Positions 33,715 through 37,615 of a stretch of DNA of 37,615 nt are shown here, piece by piece; within the stretch, counting starts at the first letter, position 1; each line of letters opens with the position of its first letter. Made by a program: the position numbers and the translations under genes. The notes under the pieces were generated by a model. That model made no database searches and was not told the origin of the DNA. It saw only the letters and a program-made list of their open reading frames with translations. The DNA is from Clostridia bacterium (GTDB taxonomy: Bacteria; Bacillota; Clostridia; Oscillospirales; CAG-272). The DNA lies in NCBI GenBank assembly GCA_017621415.1, contig JAGATD010000037.1:1-37615 (forward strand), written 5' to 3'.

Positions 33715-34338
33715 ATGTTATCCAACAAGCTGAAAGAACTTCGAAGAGAAAAAAGCATGACCCTTGAGGAGCTTGCCGAAAGAGTAGGCACATCAAGACA
33801 GACTATACACAGATACGAAAACGGTAAAATATCTAATATTCCGCCCGAAAAGGTTGAGGCTCTGGCATTTGCCTTGGGAACTACCCCCTCAGAGCTTATG
33901 GGCTGGGGCGGCGGAATTTATGAAAAATATGACAATGTTGCCCCCATTTCTATTAAAAGGATACCAATTCTCGGGGAGATAGCCTGCGGAGAGCCGATTT
34001 ATGCCAGAGAGGAGCACGAGAGCTTTGTTTCGGCAGATACCGATATTGATGCGGACTTTTGTCTCAGGGCGCACGGTGACTCTATGATAGGAGCAAGAAT
34101 ATTTGACGGAGATATTGTCTTTATCCGCTCCCAGTCGGCGGTGGACAACGGAGAGATTGCCGCTGTTATTATAAATGATGAAGCAACTCTTAAAAGAGTT
34201 TATTTCTACCCCGAGGAGGGAAAGCTTATTCTCTCGCCCGAAAACCCAAGATACGCACCGTTGGTTTATGTAAAAGACGAGCTTAACAGTATAAAAATAC
34301 TCGGAAAGGCAATTGCCTTTCAGAGCACGGTAGTATAG
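33715..34338 (+). CDS. LexA-like S24 repressor with XRE helix-turn-helix
   Basis: The 207-residue protein has an N-terminal XRE/Cro-type helix-turn-helix (MTLEELAERVGTSRQTIHRY, residues 15-34) and a C-terminal self-cleaving S24 domain: cleavage site LGEIACGEP (Ala 90-Cys 91), catalytic Ser 123 in GDSM and Lys 160 in ATLKR. Such proteins are cut in a RecA-dependent way after DNA damage; unlike true LexA the DNA-binding part is of the phage/CI type. GAGG is 11 bases before the ATG. The AraC gene follows after 2 bases. It probably controls its own promoter and the divergent one. Confidence 0.9.
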   Translation: MLSNKLKELRREKSMTLEELAERVGTSRQTIHRYENGKISNIPPEKVEALAFALGTTPSELMGWGGGIYEKYDNVAPISIKRIPILGEIACGEPIYAREEHESFVSADTDIDADFCLRAHGDSMIGARIFDGDIVFIRSQSAVDNGEIAAVIINDEATLKRVYFYPEEGKLILSPENPRYAPLVYVKDELNSIKILGKAIAFQSTVV

Positions 34339-34340
34339 TT

Positions 34341-35132
34341 ATGTTTTATCAAAGAAAAGCAGACGAAGAACGGCATTTATACTTCAAGAGATACACCAAA
34401 ACAAATTATCCGGGCTACGACCCTCTTCCACATTTTCACGGCAGTGTTGAAATTTTTATTGTCGAGAGAGGCTCTTATACAATATACACAGGCGGAAATG
34501 AAACCGTACTTAAGGAGGGAGATATAGCCTTTATTGACAGGTTTACTCCTCACACATCGGGGGTCACAGAGCTTTGCGAAAATCTCTCGGTTTATGTTGT
34601 GGTTGCCAGCAGTAAATATTTTTCCTCTGTTGATTGGCTGCACGAATTTACGCTTAATTCATTTGTATCTCGAAGCGCCGGATTTGACAAAATTTTGGAA
34701 GTGGTAAAATCTGTATATTCGCTGTCAGAGGAGCTTGACGAAAATGCAAAGTGCGGCTTTGTCACACTGCTGCTGGGGCTTTTGCATTCCTATATGGGGG
34801 AACGGCCCCGACGCAATGAAAAGCAGAGCGAAATGCTTATAAAAATTATGAGATATATAGGCGAAAGCTATGCCGAAGACATTACTCTTGATAGTCTAAG
34901 CGCCAAATTCGGCTACGAAAAGACATATATTTCTTCAACGCTCAATAAAGCTATCAATATGAATTTAAGAGAATATATAAACAGACTTAGAATTTCTGAG
35001 GTAAAAAGAGAGGTAGCAAAGAACCCGGAGGAGCCTCTTTATATAATTGCCGAAAGGTGCGGCTACACAAGCCAAAACACATTTTACCGCGCTCTTAAGC
35101 GATATGGCGAGGAGCAAAAACACAACTTTTGA
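34341..35132 (+). CDS. AraC-family regulator downstream of the LexA-like gene
   Basis: The 263-residue protein has a cupin-type sensor half (PLPHFHGSVEIFIVERGSYT) and a C-terminal double helix-turn-helix (LDSLSAKFGYEKTYISSTLN and LYIIAERCGYTSQNTFYRAL). Its ATG is 2 bases after the stop of the repressor gene, so it is co-transcribed and probably translationally coupled. Its likely target is the promoter at about 35156-35185 in front of the Gfo/Idh/MocA and isomerase genes. The ligand is unknown. Confidence 0.88.
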   Translation: MFYQRKADEERHLYFKRYTKTNYPGYDPLPHFHGSVEIFIVERGSYTIYTGGNETVLKEGDIAFIDRFTPHTSGVTELCENLSVYVVVASSKYFSSVDWLHEFTLNSFVSRSAGFDKILEVVKSVYSLSEELDENAKCGFVTLLLGLLHSYMGERPRRNEKQSEMLIKIMRYIGESYAEDITLDSLSAKFGYEKTYISSTLNKAINMNLREYINRLRISEVKREVAKNPEEPLYIIAERCGYTSQNTFYRALKRYGEEQKHNF

Positions 35133-35185
35133 CAGTATATATCAAACTTTTGAAATTGCGGATAAACAACTCTTTGTGCTAGTAT
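35128..35185 (+). promoter_or_regulatory. Promoter and possible AraC site before the second oxidoreductase operon
   Basis: TGC-TAGTAT (extended -10, 35180-35185) with TTGCGG 18 bases upstream forms a fair promoter. TTTGA (35128-35132) and TCAAA (35142-35146) form an inverted repeat with more TTTGA copies nearby, a possible regulator site. The stop codon of the AraC gene lies in it. Confidence 0.45.
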
Positions 35186-35222
35186 ATAGGTGTAAAACTG
35201 ATTTTCAAAAAGGAGTTACACT

Positions 35223-36488
35223 ATGACAAACGGCATTTTTACAGTAGCAATTCTCGGTGTTGGCGCAAGAGGCGGCGATGTTTACGGCAAGCTGATGAAG
35301 AAGCAGCCCGATAAATATAAAATAACCCACCTTTGCGACATGCGAAAGGATAGGCTTGAATATTACGGTGAGCTTTTCGGTGTTCCGGAAAGTCAAAGAT
35401 ATACAAATGAGGATGATATCTTTGCTGAAAGAAAAGCGGATATTCTTGTTATCGGAACACAGGATAACGACCATATAAGACATGCAATACGCGCATTTGA
35501 GACAGGATATGACATTCTTGTAGAAAAGCCACTATCCGACAATGAAGAGGAGTGCTTAAAGCTCCTTGAAGCGCAGAAAAAAAGTGGCTGCAAGGCTCTT
35601 GTTTGCCACGTTTTGCGCTATGCTCCCGCATACAGAAAGCTTTATGAGATAGTTAATAGCGGAATACTCGGAAAAATAGTATCTATCAACTGGACTGAGC
35701 CTGTTGCATACTGGCACCAAGCCCACAGCTATGTTCGGGGAAATTGGAGAAACACAGATATCGCTGCGCCTATGATTCTTGCAAAATGCTGCCACGACCT
35801 TGACCTTATACAGTGGTTCGCAAAGTCGAAATGCCGTTCGGTATCGTCTGTTGGCTCGCTTGACTTCTTTAAGCCAGAGTGCGCTCCCGAGGGTGCGGCA
35901 AAGCGCTGCACCGACTGTCCTCACAAGAGCAGCTGTCCATACAGCGCATATAAAATATACTGGGAAAAATGGGAAAAATCCGGGCGCCCGGAAACAGGCT
36001 GGCCTGTTAGTGCGGTATGCCAGGAGCCTGTAAAGGAAAAGGAATTTTTAAACGCTCTTGAAAACGGTCCTTACGGCAGATGCGTTTTCTACTGTGACAA
36101 CAATGTTGTTGACCACCAAACGGTGCAAATGCTGTTTGAAAACGGCATTACCGCAACCTTGCATATGACTGCATTTACCGCAACAGGCGGCAGACGGGTT
36201 ACACTGTTCGGCACATACGGTGAGGTAAGCATGTATGACAAGGAAAAAATAGTTGTATCAGTTTTTGGCAAGCCTGATGAAGTAATAGATGTAAGCACTC
36301 TTACTATTGACTCTTCTTACGGTCACGGCGGCGGTGACTATATGCTTATAAACACTCTTTACGATATGCTTATGGGAAATAGCGCTATGGAAACCTCACT
36401 TGAAGCATCGATAGAAAGCCACCTTATGGGCATTAAAGCCGAGGAGTCACGCCTTGCAGGCGGTGAGCTTAAGCTTGTGCACAGATAA
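35223..36488 (+). CDS. Gfo/Idh/MocA-family oxidoreductase, paralogue of the 2921-4177 gene
   Basis: The 421-residue protein matches the other one over its full length, for example AILGVGARGG, LVEKPLSDNEEECLKLLEAQ, NWTEPVAYWHQAHSYVRGNW and the cysteine cluster CTDCPHKSSCPY. Function, as there, is NAD(P)-dependent change of a sugar or sugar derivative. AAAAGGAGTTACACT gives a strong ribosome binding site. The isomerase-like gene follows 43 bases later. It differs from the first copy in neighbours and regulator, so the same step may serve two pathways. Confidence 0.87.
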   Translation: MTNGIFTVAILGVGARGGDVYGKLMKKQPDKYKITHLCDMRKDRLEYYGELFGVPESQRYTNEDDIFAERKADILVIGTQDNDHIRHAIRAFETGYDILVEKPLSDNEEECLKLLEAQKKSGCKALVCHVLRYAPAYRKLYEIVNSGILGKIVSINWTEPVAYWHQAHSYVRGNWRNTDIAAPMILAKCCHDLDLIQWFAKSKCRSVSSVGSLDFFKPECAPEGAAKRCTDCPHKSSCPYSAYKIYWEKWEKSGRPETGWPVSAVCQEPVKEKEFLNALENGPYGRCVFYCDNNVVDHQTVQMLFENGITATLHMTAFTATGGRRVTLFGTYGEVSMYDKEKIVVSVFGKPDEVIDVSTLTIDSSYGHGGGDYMLINTLYDMLMGNSAMETSLEASIESHLMGIKAEESRLAGGELKLVHR

Positions 36489-36531
36489 TTTAAAAGTAAT
36501 AAAGTGTCTATATATTAAGGATGAAAGCAAG

Positions 36532-37386
36532 ATGAAAACAGGTGTTCCGATACACGAATACAGGCGGCTCTATCCCCTGGAGCAGGTGCCTGAAAAAATG
36601 CGCGCTCACGGTCTGGATGCAGTAGACTATTCGGATCTGTATAATACAGAAAGCAGACTTTTTCTGCTTGATGAGGAGGCATTTGAACGAACTTTAAGGT
36701 ACGAGCGAAGTGTTTTAGAAAATGGCGGTATTACCGTAGGTCAAATTCACGGTCCCTGGCGCTACCCGCCCAAAGACGATACTCCAGATGAGCGTGCCAA
36801 ATGGCTCGAAGCAATGAAAAAGGGGGTAAGAGCGGCGGCTTATCTCGGTGCGCCCTATATGGTAGTACATCCCTTGATGCCATACGGCATAGGCGGGCTT
36901 GAGCATTCGGAAGAAATCTTTTGTATTAATGCCGAGCATTTTACAAGGCTTTGCGAGTATGCTAAAGACTATCCTGTTACCGTATGTCTTGAAAATATGC
37001 CTTACCCCAACTTCCCTCTCAGCACCGTAAGTCAGGTTCTAGCATTTGTAAAGCATATTAACAAAAACAATTTCAAGGTATGCCTGGATACAGGGCACGC
37101 AAATGTTTTGGGGACTCCCCCGGGCAAGGCCGCGAGACTTCTCGGCTCTTATCTTGCCGCGCTCCACGTTCACGACAATAAGGGAAATTCCGACTCTCAT
37201 TTTCATATCGGCGAGGGAACTATTGATTGGCAGGACTTCGCGGCGGCGCTGCAGGAAATCGGTTTTTCGGGAGTTGTTTCCGCTGAACCTAACATTCGAG
37301 GTGACTATACTCCGGAGCAGATAAGCGAGCGTCAAGTCTTGCTCGCGAAGAACCTAAGAAAAATCGCAGATAACACCTGTGATTGA
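36532..37386 (+). CDS. Sugar phosphate isomerase/epimerase-like TIM-barrel protein
   Basis: From the ATG at 36532 (TAAGGATG upstream; a longer frame to 36454 lacks one) the product is 284 residues. It matches the AP-endonuclease-2/xylose-isomerase-like barrel: metal-binding stretches VVHPL, VCLENMP, VCLDTGHANV, LHVHDN and GEGTIDWQDFAAAL, then VSAEPN. These enzymes isomerise or epimerise sugars or inositols with a divalent metal. It is the partner of the oxidoreductase gene, as in inositol or keto-sugar pathways (IolG/IolE-like), but substrate assignment would be a guess. A palindrome cluster and a terminator follow. Confidence 0.85.
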   Translation: MKTGVPIHEYRRLYPLEQVPEKMRAHGLDAVDYSDLYNTESRLFLLDEEAFERTLRYERSVLENGGITVGQIHGPWRYPPKDDTPDERAKWLEAMKKGVRAAAYLGAPYMVVHPLMPYGIGGLEHSEEIFCINAEHFTRLCEYAKDYPVTVCLENMPYPNFPLSTVSQVLAFVKHINKNNFKVCLDTGHANVLGTPPGKAARLLGSYLAALHVHDNKGNSDSHFHIGEGTIDWQDFAAALQEIGFSGVVSAEPNIRGDYTPEQISERQVLLAKNLRKIADNTCD

Positions 37387-37405
37387 CAAGACAAATAAGT
37401 CAAAA

Positions 37406-37474
37406 CCACCGGTTGAACCGGTGGCTTGCACAGCCCCTAGAAGGGGCTAATACTGGCTTAACCCCTAAAGGGGC
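37406..37474. repeat. Cluster of three palindromes, possibly an IS200/IS605-type end
   Basis: Three perfect hairpins stand close together: 37406-37414/37416-37424 (CCACCGGTT), 37432-37438/37442-37448 (AGCCCCT), and 37462-37466/37469-37473 (CCCCT). Such subterminal hairpins mark the ends of IS200/IS605-family elements or their non-autonomous derivatives. No transposase or TnpB is in the window, so it is a remnant or a short repeat. Confidence 0.45.
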
Positions 37475-37505
37475 ATCGAAGGTTTAGCACCGCATTACAA
37501 TCTCA

Positions 37506-37537
37506 GGCAGCCGCTCATGTGCGGCTGTCTTTTTTTA
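37506..37537 (+). terminator. Rho-independent terminator
   Basis: GGCAGCCGC (37506-37514) and GCGGCTGTC (37521-37529) pair (one wobble) around six bases, followed by seven T. It ends the oxidoreductase/isomerase operon. Confidence 0.85.
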
Positions 37538-37539
37538 GC

Positions 37540-37615
37540 CTACTTTCTCTGGCCACCCGTAAACGGGTCGGTGTATTCCTTTATGCTGATTTGATCTTCC
37601 ATACGGTCTTCATCC
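37540..37615 (-). CDS. C-terminal end of an unknown protein
   Basis: On the minus strand an open frame enters from the window end and reads DEDRMEDQISIKEYTDPFTG, then GQRK and a TAG at 37542-37540. Only about 25 codons are visible. It is open throughout and ends right before the terminator, so it is probably a real gene end, but no function can be given. Confidence 0.5.
   Translation of the reverse strand, partial: DEDRMEDQISIKEYTDPFTGGQRK

Overview
The window looks like a chromosomal segment of an uncultured, spore-forming gut clostridium (Oscillospirales/Ruminococcaceae-like). This is inferred from an intact spoIIAA-spoIIAB-sigF operon, a groES-groEL operon with a perfect CIRCE operator, classical sigma-A promoters and GGAGG-type ribosome binding sites, AraC-type regulators, and many sugar-modifying enzymes of families common in gut Firmicutes. 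No ribosomal RNA gene, intact tRNA or CRISPR array was seen.

Layout. (1) 1-2920 is an accessory patch: the start of a secreted protein, a MobC-like ribbon-helix-helix protein overlapping a membrane-anchored protein, a hairpin-rich stretch without a gene, and a protein with a sigma region-4-like C-terminus. (2) 2921-8190 holds a four-gene minus-strand operon (Gfo/Idh/MocA oxidoreductase, polysaccharide deacetylase, EamA-type transporter, second Gfo/Idh/MocA protein), transcribed away from an AraC regulator. (3) 8287-25577 is a very large minus-strand carbohydrate locus. It starts with a 47-residue peptide gene and a secreted LamG-like protein interrupted by an in-frame TAG. After a terminator or attenuator come a cytosolic helical protein, a 1635-residue surface lipoprotein carrying the same helical module plus four LamG-like modules, several glycosidase-like proteins, a SASA-type acetylesterase, a truncated RpiB-like isomerase, a second EamA transporter and a small membrane protein. 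A divergent AraC gene sits at its head. (4) 26627-29028 is mostly intergenic, with tRNA-3'-end-like sequences each followed by a terminator, and one lipoprotein gene under a strong promoter overlapped by a perfect dyad. (5) 29029-33460 carries groEL, groES, sigF, spoIIAB, spoIIAA and two small unknown genes. (6) 33491-37615 has a LexA-like S24 repressor with a divergent promoter/operator region, an AraC regulator, a close paralogue of the first Gfo/Idh/MocA protein, a sugar isomerase/epimerase-like protein, a palindrome cluster and the tail of a further gene.

How the genes may work together (inference). Only the 1635-residue lipoprotein and the interrupted LamG-like protein of the large locus carry export signals. 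All other glycosidase-like proteins, both deacetylating enzymes and the oxidoreductases lack signal peptides and should be cytosolic. The simplest model is that a complex, probably acetylated glycan is bound and cut at the surface, imported as oligosaccharides, then deacetylated, trimmed and oxidised or isomerised inside the cell. No ABC or PTS sugar transporter is visible here; only two EamA/DMT-type permeases are. The helical module shared by the lipoprotein and the cytosolic protein next to it belongs to no enzyme family I recognise and is the best candidate for something new.
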